Assembly (NCBI GenBank): GCA_914767715.1
Contig: OU612069.1
Span: forward strand, 12,337,387-12,401,386
Reading direction: 5' to 3'
DNA: 64,000 bases
DNA from: Membranipora membranacea
Taxonomy: Eukaryota > Bryozoa > Gymnolaemata > Cheilostomatida > Membraniporidae
The notes beneath the pieces are model-generated. The model was not told the DNA's origin and searched no databases. It saw only the letters and a list, made by a program, of their open reading frames with translations. The translations under genes and the position numbers were made by a program. Numbering within the stretch: position 1 is the first letter of the stretch; the number at the start of each line of letters is the position of its first letter. Below, piece by piece: positions 49,693 through 62,035 of this stretch.

Positions 49693-51082
49693 ATATTGTC
49701 CAGCTCTCAAACCAATTCAACAAAAGTCCAGTGAAGGCCTAAAAATACCATCCAATCTGGGGTATGAAATATGCGGCTGCATTTCTTAACCTAGGTAATG
49801 ATTACGGTACAAGCATTCCCTTTGGCTCATTGAGCAAGGGGCGGTTAAAAAATTAGTTATGTAGTATAAACCTGGCAACCTGCATGTCCAGGAATCGATT
49901 GTATGGTGGACTGACAGATTAAATGGCAGTGAGTTCATTAATTTGGAAAATAATTCCAGAAACACTATTATAGCTATCCCTTGTCTTTGAACTACAATTT
50001 TTTTCCTATTATATGAAATATATATAACATATTATGTTGCATAGCTGTGTTTTGGTGTGGAAATTAATTTTCTATTATTTGTGCTAAGATGGTTTCATAT
50101 TTTCCGATTGTCTATTATTTGCCATAACGACAGTGGGGTTTATATTGTGAAATCTCAGTTTGTAATTTTAAATTCTGGCATTTTCCACATGTCGGAATGC
50201 ATGATTGGAATCCAATAAACTATTAAATAAACGCTACGCAAAGTACTTACAGTTGCGGTATAAAGATCTAATCATGAGAAAAGGGATGAGTAGTTTTATG
50301 AGTATGGCTGTGTGCTGGCCTCACCATGAGTGATTATCTAGTTAAATCAGGTTTGATCAAGTTTGTAAGGGTGGAGAAGCCTCAAAACCGGCGTGACAGT
50401 AGACAGGCTAATCCAATGATTGTTAATAAGATCAAACTTGATTTGAATTAAGTCAGGTGATAAGGGATGAATCAGAAGTTACAATGGGTGAAAGCTACCT
50501 ACTATTATAAGCCTATCCTTCCTGAAGTTATTTTGCCAATAGATGAATTCTTACTACTCTAACCAGATTTAAGCCAAACGGTATATTTTAGTTGCTGCTA
50601 ATATTTATGTTAAATCTGTCCAAGAGAAAACAAGAAGCTTGTATTATTCTATTATTGCAACTTTGAATCAGGTTAATTGACACTCTGACTGTCAAAATAA
50701 ATTCAGAAAAATTTTAATTATCTAGTGTTTACTTTGAAGCTAAACGGTGAACAACATCAGTAACTAAGAGTCACAAGCAGCCATGATTGGTCTAAAGAGT
50801 ACAGAGTTGTGATCTGTGAGATTCAAGTCCAGTTCCAAGCGCGGGTAGTCATTCATGTTCATATGTTTTAAAAGAGGAAACAATTCATTCAAAGCGTTAT
50901 CTGCGACCCATGCTCCTCAAAAAATGCGCGAGTTGTGCCCTCTTTTAACATGAGGAGAGAACTAAATTTTCAGCCAGCCGAAAATAAAATAGATTGACCT
51001 TGTGAGGGCATTGTACAGCGTTGGCAGATTGCTTGTGCAGTGTTTGTTACGCTTTACACAATAATTATCAACTCTATCCACT
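49693..51082. other. Downstream of SLX4, no further gene
   Basis: AATAAA-type signals occur at about 50214 and 50225 (CCAATAAACTATTAAATAAA) and may serve as the polyadenylation region of SLX4. No other coding signal was found. Confidence 0.35.
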
Positions 51083-51154
51083 ATATGGAAATAGGATATG
51101 TCTCCTTTATGAAGCGAGCTCGCTTCATAAAGGAGACATATCCTATTTCCATAT
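51083..51154. repeat. Perfect 72-bp palindrome
   Basis: 36-bp arms meet with no spacer at GAG|CTC (51118/51119). The outer ends are ATATGGAAATAGG and its complement. An AT-rich CTAATATT repeat run follows at about 51155-51240. Confidence 0.93.
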
Positions 51155-51689
51155 TCTAATATCTAATAGTAAATCTAATACTAATCTAATATTGAATCTA
51201 ATATTAAATGTAATATTAGACACTAAATCTAATACTAAATAAAAATCTACAATAGGCAGCGCTAGCAGGTTTGTTACTGCTTGCGTCAAAGTTTGCACCC
51301 AAAAACTGGTCACTTGTTATTCAATAACTTAATCGAAGAACGAGCCATTCATTTTAAACATCTCAGGTAAGCTTGTTCTGAATATTTCATCGCAGTGGAT
51401 TAGCAGAGAAGTTCTAGATATCTTCATAACTCACACTTCACTTCTTTTTACCATCTAAAATATCCAGGTAAGCAGTAGAGTATCTTACTTTATGCTTAAT
51501 TTTAGAGCATTGAAATGTGTGATGGTTATGTCGGCAGCAGGATCATTGGATAAATTGGATTGTGTTAAACCAGCAAGTCACTGCGAAAAAAGTAATGTGG
51601 GTTAAAATCGCAAGTCTGTCTCGGTTTGAAGACTGAGAAATACAGTGCCTTAAAGGCGCGGCCGCCATATTCGGTGCCGATTTGATCTT

Positions 51690-51840
51690 AGTTTGCAGGC
51701 AGGTCCGAGCATACCTGGGGCGTCAATTGCGCCCAGTAGTCAGTAAACTGCAGCGGGATTCGAACCCGAGACTTCCAACAGTTGTACATTACAGGGCAGG
51801 CGCTCTAACCAACTGAGCTACCTCCTACTCCTACTGTAAT
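51690..51840 (-). mobile_element. tRNA-derived SINE (minus strand)
   Basis: On the minus strand, GGAGGTAGCTCAGTTGGTT (A box) and CGGGTTCGAATCCCG (B box) form a tRNA-like head without acceptor pairing. The body then includes GCTCGGACCTGCCTGCAAAC, which also occurs in the plus-strand SINE at 54433. The shared body supports one SINE family rather than a real tRNA. Confidence 0.7.
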
Positions 51841-52309
51841 TATCCTTTGATCTTCTTAATTTATCATTTCCTTATGAACTAATCTACTATCATATCTCAT
51901 GTTAATCTTATATATTCCAACGTTATCCAACAATACTCAGATATTATCGGCCTCTTGTCTGAAGAAGCGAGCACTCTGTCGTACTTGTTTGGTCCTATTT
52001 GTTTTTGCCCGCAATCGATACCACTAAAAAGCCATTGCTATTCACGGCCAGGCGATTGGTACCACAGCAATCGTAGGTTGCATGCATTCCACACCTGACC
52101 ATCCCAGGCCCAGCACCCTCGGGTGTATTTATGTGCAAGTAGTTAATGCTAAAAATTCTTTGGTTTTATATTGTTCTCTCAAATGCTGATATTATTCAAA
52201 CAGTCATTCTAATCATCGCCCCTGAGGTCTGTGCAGATTAACGGCATTTCATTCGCATTCTAATTATTCATTGGAAGCCATATCGGTCAGTATAACTTCT
52301 TATGCGCAC
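51841..52309. other. No gene seen
   Basis: Unique-looking non-coding sequence between the SINE and the minisatellite. Confidence 0.3.
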
Positions 52310-52495
52310 ACTGGCGTTGTCAGCAGCGGGCAACGTCAGCAGCTGGCGTTGTCTGCAGCGGGCAATGTCAGCAACTGGCGTTGTCTGCAGCGGGCGTTGT
52401 CAGCAGCGGGCGTTGTCCGCTGCGGGCGTTGTCAGCAGCGGACGTTGTCAGCAGCAGGCGTTGTCAGCAGCGGGCGTTGTCAGCAGCGGGATTGT
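52310..52495. repeat. 16-bp GTTGTCAGCAGCGGGC minisatellite
   Basis: About eleven tandem 16-bp units with minor variants (CTGCAGCGGGC, AGCAACTGGC). It is GC-rich in an otherwise AT-rich region and leaves spurious Ala/Ser/Gly/Arg frames. Confidence 0.92.
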
Positions 52496-53670
52496 CACCT
52501 TCAGTAGAGATACTAGAATAGGGACACACTTCTTTGCTAGGTCTTAATGTATCAAATTCACTGAATGCTGACCTCTGACTCTACACTATTTTCCTTTCTC
52601 TGGTAAAAATATGTTGAGAATAAGTATAGAGCCTTGTTTGTTCCCTTATAATGTCAGAATCTAGGCTAAAAAACTAAAACAAACAATAGATTGTAACTGA
52701 GATTAGCATAGGTTCTTACATTGTATGATGGTCATTTAAGGTTTTTATTGTCAAGTGTTCATAGTCAATCAGATTTTATTGGTTTGAAAGATTTACAATA
52801 GCAAGTCTAGCGGCTGACTTTGAATTCATGACAAGCTCACATATGTTACATAACAAAATAATACAATATCCTGTTAAATGACATTTCGGTCGCACATTTC
52901 AGAAAAGCGTTGTGAACACAGTGGAGTAGTTAAAGACAGTACTTCACTCTGGTGTGGTAGCAACTTTAATCTATATCATCTATTTATTCAAGTTGAGTGA
53001 TATTGTATTCTCCTGTATGTCCTACCTCCATTCTAAAAAAACATATATGTCGGAGACTGTATATTATGGGACGGAAGTAAAGGGAGGGGGGCAGGTATAT
53101 GCCGAGTAGCTTTATGACCAATCCGGTTTTTATGCATCCATTTAATAACAATATTAGATAAATTACCTCCTCTACACTTTACCCTAACCTAGAACAAGTT
53201 TTAAATCCAATTGCATGCATTCCTGTTGCTCCATTAAACTGGTCACTCCGCACTTATCGCACTTATCGCACCGATTAAATCCGTAGATGACTACTGTGAG
53301 GTGGAGTCGGGGGGGGGGGGGGGCTTAGCTTCATTCGATGGCTTTCTACTTTAATGTAAATATGAGATGCAGCACAAGTTGGACTATATCAAGATTTGTG
53401 AACACAATCCTTCTGTTCTGACGGCTGCAGAAGTCAAATTTTTAGGTTAGAAAAGATTGCAAATGGTATTTACGATCATACATACACGATTCAATTTGAA
53501 GCACAATACAAATAAAAAATACACTACATTACATCTTCCCTTCTCTATTCTTCAATATTCCCGACACCTCCTCCCCGAATTCCATTCTTGAGTGTGCCTC
53601 ATCTATAAGCCTTAATGAGTTAAAAAAAGGCACCCCATTCTTTGACCTCAGCACTATTCTCTTGTAGAAA

Positions 53671-53773
53671 AGCTGTTCCAAATATTTGGTGTTAAAACCA
53701 AACTGTGAAGATCTCAGAATAGACGGCACTTTAACCATGTCTTATCAGGTTTTACTGATCCGCCCAGTAACAA
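53671..53773 (+). other. Exon-like cassette, long form, copy A
   Basis: It follows ATTCTCTTGTAG and is bounded by CCAGTAACAA|GTACGTG. In the frame starting KSCS it is open throughout (KSCSKYLVLKPNCEDLRIDG...). It matches the 63551-63654 copy through CTGTGAAGATCTCA and GACGGCACTT. Confidence 0.4.
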
Positions 53774-54432
53774 GTACGTGTACCAGAAAGGCCTGAATCT
53801 GTTTGAGAGAGGTTATAGGGGGGAGGAGGTGGGGTGCTGGCAGGATTTGTTGCAGTATCAAGCACTTTCTGACTCATTCATCCAACTATACTTAGGATCT
53901 ATAAGTTATATCCTCGAGTATCTTCATGACTATGCTATAGCTCTAATAGGTTTGATTAATCTCAATATTATTCATTTTACCTGCTCTCTAATAGTCTAAT
54001 CTACCTTCAATCTTCAATCTTCAGGTCAGGCCATGTCTTTAACTCCTTGGTCAGACGCTTTCCAAGCTGAGTATCCAGTTTGTCTTTAAACACTGCTGCC
54101 ACAGCTGGGCTTAGCCCAGCATAGCCACCAGTCAAAAATTTAAACAGAGAGTTGTGGCATCAAAACATCCAGCCAGTAGCTTTGCATGGATTTATATGAG
54201 CTCTCAAAATGTAGAGAGTATCTTCTTCCCCAGCTATCCACCATTGGTGATGACAAAAATTGACCCTGACCAATCTTAGATCTTTGACTGGTGGCTCTGC
54301 TGGGCAAAGCCGAGCTATGTCAGCAGTGGTTTAAGATTTATTTTATTACCTTCAGGAGAAACTATTATCCAGACTAGGCCTATGTAATTTTCCAACGCTG
54401 TACTCCACCCGACACTAATTCATCTAGGGATA

Positions 54433-54690
54433 GGAGTAGGACGTGGCTCAGTTGGTTAGACAGCCGTTTCCTTCAGCATACAAATGCTGAAGGTCGTTGG
54501 TTCAAATCCATCTGCAGTCAACCGACTGCTGGGGTTCAGTTGGCCTTCAGGTGTGCTCCGACCTGCCTGCAAACAGACAGCAACCTGTCACAGATAGTAC
54601 GGCCTCGCAACACAGGCAACTAACATTTTGACGCCCATGCTTTGGGATGTGGCGTTTGATAAGACGCATCCGATATTTTATTAAACCTTT
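54433..54690 (+). mobile_element. tRNA-derived SINE (plus strand)
   Basis: The head GGACGTGGCTCAGTTGGTTAG (A box) and a GGTTCAAATCC B box are followed by a body with GTGCTCCGACCTGCCTGCAA and GATAGTACGGCC. The tail has TTTGATAAGACGCATCCG and an AT-rich end. The body element is shared with the minus-strand copy at 51690-51840. Confidence 0.78.
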
Positions 54691-55284
54691 TAACTAACCT
54701 TATTAATCAACCTAGGGGTTTTGTTCTGCGCTGAATGTTGACATAATATGTAGATAATATGTGATAATATGTGATAATACAATACCAGCACAATTCGCCA
54801 CCTTCCATAGAGCAACCAAGATAGAAAGCACTCAAGCAAAGAACAAACGTTCCTTTGCTGAGTGAAAATATATATTCACTCTTCTCAATAAATTGAATTC
54901 TATGAATGCTTGTTTTTGATAGTAAATACCAGAACCTTGTTTGTTCCCCTCATGATCTTAGAACCAAGGCTATATACATTTTCAGAAACGATAAACTTTT
55001 GATCAGATTAGCTTAGTTTCACAAACTGAAAAGGTGTATGTTAGGGTTACTGATTAACAACTGCTCCCATAGTCAATCAGGTTTCTATATAACAATAGCC
55101 AGTCAAGCTATGCGCTGTTTGAATCAAATGATGGTACTATCAACAGCCGAGAAATTAAAAATTGATAGCAACTATTCTTCTCATTTAACTTTCTTCTATA
55201 CCAATTGTCCAGTATTTTCAAGCTAGTGGTACAACAGCTTTTCTATATATATATATCACAAAAAAAATTGATTCAAATCAAACT

Positions 55285-56266
55285 CATTGCCTCCTAATGA
55301 CGTATATATACGCATTCATGCAGTGTGTGGTCTAATACTAATGACGGATATATACGCTCAGTCACTATGACAACCAAATGTCCAATGATAGTGCAGTTTT
55401 TTCTTCAAAATCTTTATTGGATCATCTTCATCATAGTCTTATGTGATTGGGTAGAGTTTTAGAAAAGATATTTGGGGACTCACTTAGCTTTCACTTCTAA
55501 AAACAAAACTCAAGTTAGGATTTCAGAAAATTTCAGTCACAAAATATTTCAATGGCAAGCTCTAGGACTAGGATTCATGAGTCTGGTGTGCTTGATGAAT
55601 GTTCAGGAGGAGTTGGCTCAGAGCTTGATGATGAAAATGAGGTGAGTAGGGTTACAAATTATGGTGAATCTGAATATCTAAATAAAATTGCTAAATTATA
55701 ACATGATATATGAGAAAAATGTCATTCACCTGACCTTCTATCAACCTCAATTTGTCAGAAGATAAAAATATACTTGTGCAACTAGGAAGCCTACTACTAC
55801 ACCAAATTTTCTGGTTCATGATATGCATTGTATTTCACAATATAAAGTAACTTTTTCTTTTACTAGTCAAGTGACAGTGAGTGAATCAGAAGAGGATAGT
55901 CAAGTTGGTGAAGTTGATGAGATGGATAACCGATACTCTGCAACAGACGTTGATGCTGATGATTCAGATTTTGATGGTGAGTCTCCCCCCCCCCCCAATA
56001 CAGTATGAAGCATAAACCACACACCTTTGTGTAACAATTATTGTATTTCACATGTTATACACAACAGCATAACACGCTTTCCTGTTTTGTTGTTTCAGGC
56101 TCCCCACCACGAAAAGTTGTTATAGTTGGGACTGGACATGGAGCTCCTGGGAGGGCGGGTCGACAAAGGAGAGCTGGTTGAGGCAGAACGGCACCTCAGG
56201 AGCAGGTTGTAGTCAGTCATGTTGGTGAGATTGACAACTCTGATGATGACTCATACTTTTGATGTA
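55285..56266 (+). pseudogene. piggyBac-like N-terminal remnant
   Basis: Two subterminal-type repeats, AATGACGTATATATACGC (about 55296) and AATGACGGATATATACGC (about 55341), lie ahead of an ATG at 55552. Exon-like segment 1 (55552-55641) encodes MASSRTRIHESG...SELDDENE. Segment 2 (about 55868-55976) is acidic (SESEEDSQVGEVDEMDN, DADDSDFDG) but is reached only through a one-base frame slip. Segment 3 (56100-56264) encodes GSPPRKVVIVG...GRAGRQRRAG, a TGA, then ...EIDNSDDDSYF and a stop. An acidic Ser/Asp-rich N-terminus and TATATACG-rich ends are usual in piggyBac-type elements. No catalytic domain, TTAA site or right end was found, so the assignment is tentative. Confidence 0.4.
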
Positions 56267-56792
56267 TGGTAGTCATTTTTGTTTTTACTATCAAAAACTA
56301 AAATAATATTTTGATCACCAGAAAATATTTTTTTCAAATCGATAACAATCATTTTTTGCTGTTTTTTATGTAAGTTCAGCTTTACAGCAATAAATATCAT
56401 AAGATCATATATCGCAAATCAATAACCAACACATCTGTGCATATAAATCCAGCTCAGACACTCTATTGGGCGATCTGTACTGTGACTAAATGTCATAAAG
56501 TGAGTTTGAAAATAAAACTTCAGAAATCACAAATGCTTTATTCCTCCCCTAGGTCAATGGGCACTATGTATACATGCATTGTCCAATGCGTACAAAAATT
56601 TAAATCCTAACAGATAAAGAGCTGGAGAATTCAAATATTTTTACAGATTGTGGATAGCACAACTGGTTACAAAGAAATGTCTATGTAAACTTAGGCATTT
56701 TTTGGAAAAACGCCTAGTATCCGACCACTAATTAACATTAACAATGGGCAGGAGCGAAAGTCCATCCATCAATTTATTTTGCTTGTTATAGA

Positions 56793-56856
56793 AAAGCTGT
56801 TCTGACAGATCGTCACTCCACCTCATACCAGCGCTTACTGATCGTCTGGTCACAGG
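56793..56856 (+). other. Exon-like cassette, short form, copy B
   Basis: Acceptor TTGCTTGTTATAG, donor GGTCACAG|GTAAGAG. Open in the frame KSCSDRSSLHLIPALTDR... . Nearly identical to 59080-59143. Confidence 0.4.
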
Positions 56857-58288
56857 TAAGAGTACCAAAGCATTATTTACAAGTTAATATAATGACAGTT
56901 GAGTGGATGTTGTAATAGGGATGCATAGGGACAGCGCTTTCTGGTGATTTCACGTTCTGATAGCGACAGGTGTAACATGGTAAAGTCAAATCTAGAGTAG
57001 GTCTATGAAATTTTCTTACCCAGTGAATCATATAGGAGTTTAGAAACACCGCAAACAAAGAACAATCATTCCGTTGCTAAGCGAAATAAATATAAATAGA
57101 AACTTGTTGAACATTAGCAATACCTCTAAATATATTCCTCTGCCACTTCTGAATAAATTCAATTCTATGAATGCCTGTTTTAGTTCAAAGTCTCGTTTAG
57201 CGGAGGCACAAAAACTCTGTGAATAAATACTAGAACCCTGCTTGTTCCCTCAGGATCTCAGAATCAAAGCTATATATTTTTAGAAACAATGGATCTTATT
57301 TAAAGATTAGCTAAGTTTCACAAATTAAAAGTTTGTCCATTACGGTTATTGTTCAACAATTGCTCCCATAGTCGATCAGGTTGCTTTATTTCAATAACCA
57401 GTCTAGCGGGTGGCACTGTTTGAATTAAATTAGTGCTCATTGTTACTGAACCAACCTTTTAATAAATGTCCTGCCAGTGACATATCCCTGTCACACTTGG
57501 TCCAAGACTTTCATTATATTTGGTGGTTATTATCAAGAGCAGAAAAGTTAAAAACTGATAACACCCCAACAACAGCAGCTTTCTTTATATATCACTTTAG
57601 AAAAAATCATATAATGCAGGTTGTATGCGGGAGGGGGTGGGAGGATTTATTGCAGAATCAAGTGCTTCCTGAATTGTACATCCAACAAATCTCAGAGTTT
57701 ATGAGTCAATATACTATTGCAAACCAAAAATAAAAATAGCTAACCCAGTGCCGCCCTCCGTTCTGAACAAATAATGTGCCGGTAGCCCCCAAAACTCAAA
57801 AGATGCAGCCTGATGATCTCAAAGTCATGTTGATTTGTGGTGATGACATATTCTGGAAAATCAAACTGGCGCCTTCCACGGAGTTGCTAAAATAGAAACA
57901 CCTTAAAATATCTTTGCTCAGTATTAATAAAGTAAGTTCAGTGAACGCTTGAATTTTCACATCCATTACCTTTTAGTTGGTATGAGTACATTATGAATAT
58001 GTACAGATCTTTGTTTGTTCCCCTTATAATTTCTGAACCTATGCTAAATAATTTTATGAAACAATAGATCTCAAATCAGATTAGCCTATTTTCACAAATT
58101 GCGTTTGTTTGTTGGCTGTAGTGTTGAATTGATGGTTGACAATCAGGTTGACTTTGTTTGAAAAAAATACAAGAGCAGGTCTAGCGGTAGTCTGAACCCC
58201 CTAGACTCTTGCTTCCCCCATCCCCCTTCGACAGGTGAACCTGTTCGATTATGGATGACATCAATATACTTCTTTTGCTTGTTGTAGA

Positions 58289-58352
58289 AAAGTAGTTCAG
58301 ACAGATATTCACTCCACCTCATACCAGCACTTACTGATCGTTCAGAATCAGG
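58289..58352 (+). other. Exon-like cassette, short form, copy C
   Basis: Acceptor TTGCTTGTTGTAG, donor GAATCAG|GTAAGAG. Open in the frame KSSSDRYSLHLIPALTDR... . Splice boundaries match those of the other short copies. Confidence 0.4.
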
Positions 58353-59079
58353 TAAGAGTATACAAAGTATTATTTACACATTAATATGATGACAGTGGAG
58401 GTTGTAGAAGGGGTGGGGACCGTGATTTCTGGTGATTTAACGTTCTGAAAGCGTCAGGTGTAACATGGTAAATCTAGAGTGGGCCTTTGAGATTTTCTGA
58501 CCCAGTGTACTCCACACTGAATCATCTAGGAGTTTAGGAACACCGCTTACAAACAACAAACAAGTGAAAATAGATATAAACAGATACATTAGCGCTAACA
58601 TTACCTCAAAATATATTACTCTGCTTTACCTTCTCAATAGATTCAATTCTATGAATGTATGTTTTAGTTCAAAGTTTTCTTTAGCAGAGGCACAAAACCT
58701 TTGTGAATAAATACCAGGAACCTGCTGCTTGTTCCACTCATTATCTCAGAACCAATACGCTATATAATTTTAAGAAACAATGGATTTACTCAGATTAGCA
58801 TAGTTTCCCAAATTGAAATTTAGTTCATTACGGTTATTGATTAACGAGTGCTCCCATAGTCACTCAGGTTTCTTATCTCTACAATAGCCAGTCTAGCGGG
58901 TGGCTCTGTTTGGATCAAAGCTTCATGGGGATGGGGGGTTGGTCTGAGCCCCTAGAATCTTGCCCCCCCCCCCCATCTGACAGGTGAATGTTCGATTCGG
59001 AGCCTTATTAAAAGAAACAGTTTTGTACGAAACAAATCAATTTATTGTCAATCCATCAATTTATTTTGCTTGTTATAGA

Positions 59080-59143
59080 AAAGTTGGTCTGACAGATCAT
59101 CACTCCACCTCATACCAGCGCTTACTGATCATCTGGTCACAGG
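59080..59143 (+). other. Exon-like cassette, short form, copy D
   Basis: Acceptor TTGCTTGTTATAG, donor GGTCACAG|GTAAGAG. Open in the frame KSWSDRSSLHLIPALTDH... . Confidence 0.4.
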
Positions 59144-59267
59144 TAAGAGTACCAAAGTATTATTTACAAGTTAATATAATTTAAAGACAGTTGCATGTAG
59201 CTTGTTAGAAAATGGGGAGGGCAGGGTGGGAGGATCCACTTCGGTTCAGGTACTTTCCAAATTGCTA

Positions 59268-59297
59268 CCATAGACTTAATTATTATTAAGTCTATGG
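59268..59297. repeat. 13-bp-arm hairpin
   Basis: CCATAGACTTAAT (59268-59280) and its complement (59285-59297) flank TATT. Confidence 0.75.
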
Positions 59298-61711
59298 TTG
59301 CTACTTTAAAGCCAATTTATTGTAAGATATATTAATAACCTACAGAAGAGGCTTATTGACCAGGCCAAGTTCATATCAGATGTTGACATGATCTGAAAAT
59401 AAAAATCTGCCTCAAGACAGTCCCTTCAATAGAGCTGAGAAAATAAAAAAAAAAGCCTCAAAATACAAAACTTAATTCTGGTGATGATAAACATGCTCTC
59501 GTAACATTGGACAATGAGTTCCTATCGCTGCTAAAATTTTTAGAATAACTACAGATCATTGTTTGTTCCCCTAACTATGTCAGAATGCTGCTAAAGACCT
59601 TTATGAAGCTTGAGATTTTAATTTGGATTAGCGGGCGCTTTACAAATTGAATGCTGGTACTCAATGGGTTTTAATTATTACTGTCTTGATAATCAGGTTT
59701 AAAACAAATACAAGAGAGCCTCTAGCGGGTAATTTTTTAATCGTTTGTATGTGCTACAAACCAAACTCACACAATGTCCAGCAGCCAGGTAGAAAAAAAT
59801 GTGCAGTATTTATATTAGATGTAGACCATTATTTCGGTGGGTCGATTAATAGACTATTTTCATGTAATAGCTGTCTCACCATGGTAAATGGGATGAAAAT
59901 GATCATATTTATAGGCGATTATTGCTAGATATCTCTGATGTCGCCCTCTCTGTCTTGAAACATACACTATCAGAATGTGATCACTCCCAATTACGGTTAT
60001 GATCGATATCAATATAATTTATTTCCAATATATCGTTTTGACTTGCTAGTAATTTCACACAGCACTAGTAGAGATGTTGAGTTTTGTGTATTTGGTCGAC
60101 ACGATAAGTAAGACATGCCAGTACAAGTCAGCACCTTCCATAGAGCAGCCAAAAATTTTGTTTATTGCCGTAACAATTTCAGAACCTATGCTAAAAGCCT
60201 TTATGAAGGTATAGATTCTACTAATTCAGATAAGCGTAGCGTAGTTGTTCAAATTGAATGCTGATACTCTACGGGTTTTTATCATAACTGTTTTGATAAA
60301 CGGGCTTCTTTGGTTTAAAACAATTTTCGATATAGAACATATAATTGATGGGTCGATTATGAGACAATTTTAATTTGATGGCTGTCTTCTCATCGTAAAT
60401 GGAAAGACAACTACCATATTTATACGCGATTATTGCTAGATTACTCTGATGTTCACCTGTCTGTCTTGAAACTATAGATGCTAATTCAGATTATCATAGT
60501 TGGTCAAATCGAAAGCTGGTCCTCTACGGTTTTTATTATCAACAGGTTTCTTTGGTTTATAAAAATTACAACAGCACTGCTAGCGGGTGATTCTTTGTTA
60601 TCCAAAGTCTTAATCTAATTACGCTCGAATATGTCACTGATCATACTTATTCAATGTCCAGCCAGTTACAAAAAAATAGGCGACATTTATATTACGTCGT
60701 ACATTTTAGAACATTTGTTCAAAATATTTTGATTGTATAGTCAAGCAGATAAGTTCATAATACACATATCTTCATTTCACATCGTACAAGGTTTTACCAA
60801 TCATCGCGTTAAAATCCAACTCACTTTAGGTTTTGTCAATTACTGCTACAGTCTGCTGTTCTAACGTTCGGTCATCGTGTAATTTCACATCTATTCTTGA
60901 GAATGGAATTTTCTGACACAGTATTGCTCTTTGATGGCCAATAGAATTAAGTGTTGCAGGATATCAAGATATTGATCAATATTGGTCGATATCAGGTGGG
61001 GCGTTTTTGATTCAGGCCATATTTAATTGCTCGATATGATATTCGTTGCTACGATATTGGTTGATATCAGATGGTTCATTATCGATATACAGTACATTTC
61101 TCGGTGGGGCGTTTTCGATATAAACCATATTTTGGTGAGACAATTATTAGACCACTTTCTTGTTATGGTTGTCTTCTCATGGTAAATGGAAAGGCAATTA
61201 CCATATTTATAGGAAATGATTGCCAGATTTCTCTGATGTCGACATACAATGTCAAAATGTGATTACCCTTAATTTCGGTTATGATCGATATAATTATACT
61301 TTGTTGCCAAAATATCATTTGACTTGTTAGCAATTTCACACAGCACTAATCTGGAGGTTTGGTTCTATGTATTAGTTGACATATGAACAGTAAGACAAGC
61401 CAGAACAAATCAGGACCTTCCAAAGCGCAGCCAAAATAGATACCTCACAAAACAATTAATTTGCCAAGTGAAAATATACGGAATTCAGTGAACAGCCCTT
61501 GTATTACAATGGGCTGTTTGGGTTTGAGTTCCTGCAGCTTGTTTGATAACATTAAGAAAATGTACTCTGTTTGTTCCTGTAACAATATCAAAACCTATGC
61601 TAAATACTTTTATGGTGTTGTATCTGAAACTAGGGTTTTAGGATGACCAATACAACTAAACTCATCAATACAATCGATAGAGCAGGCTCACCTCAAAAAA
61701 ACTGTTACAAA

Positions 61712-62035
61712 TAAGGTGTAGAAGCAGTGATGCTATCACTGATTTACTGTCCAAGATCCAGGTTATTTATCAATAACTCGATCAATTTTGATCGGATTTC
61801 AAGTTTGAAAATTACAATAGAGTAAGCAGCTTGTCCTGAGCAGTTTGATACTAATTTTAGGCAAAAACATTTTTCTGAAGAAGAAACAGCATCAAGTTGA
61901 TAACAAGATGCTGCTGATTGTAAAGCAATTTTCAAATTCAAAATCCGATCAAAATTAATGAAGTTATGAACAAAAAACCTTCGTTACAGACAGTGAATCA
62001 ACGATAGCATCATTGCTTCTACACCTTTCAACGAC
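61712..62035. mobile_element. Fold-back MITE-like repeat
   Basis: The left arm (about 61712-61830: AAGGTGTAGAAGCAGTGATG ... CGATCAATTTTGATCGGATT) is reverse-complementary to the right arm (about 61920-62035: AAATCCGATCAAAATTAATG ... CATTGCTTCTACACC). The centre contains TTGATAACAAGATGCTGC. A partial relative lies at 17345-17590. No coding capacity. Confidence 0.75.

Noticed and set aside
52271-52547. Open frames rich in Ala/Ser/Arg
   Set aside because: They come from the 16-bp GC-rich minisatellite and have no gene context.
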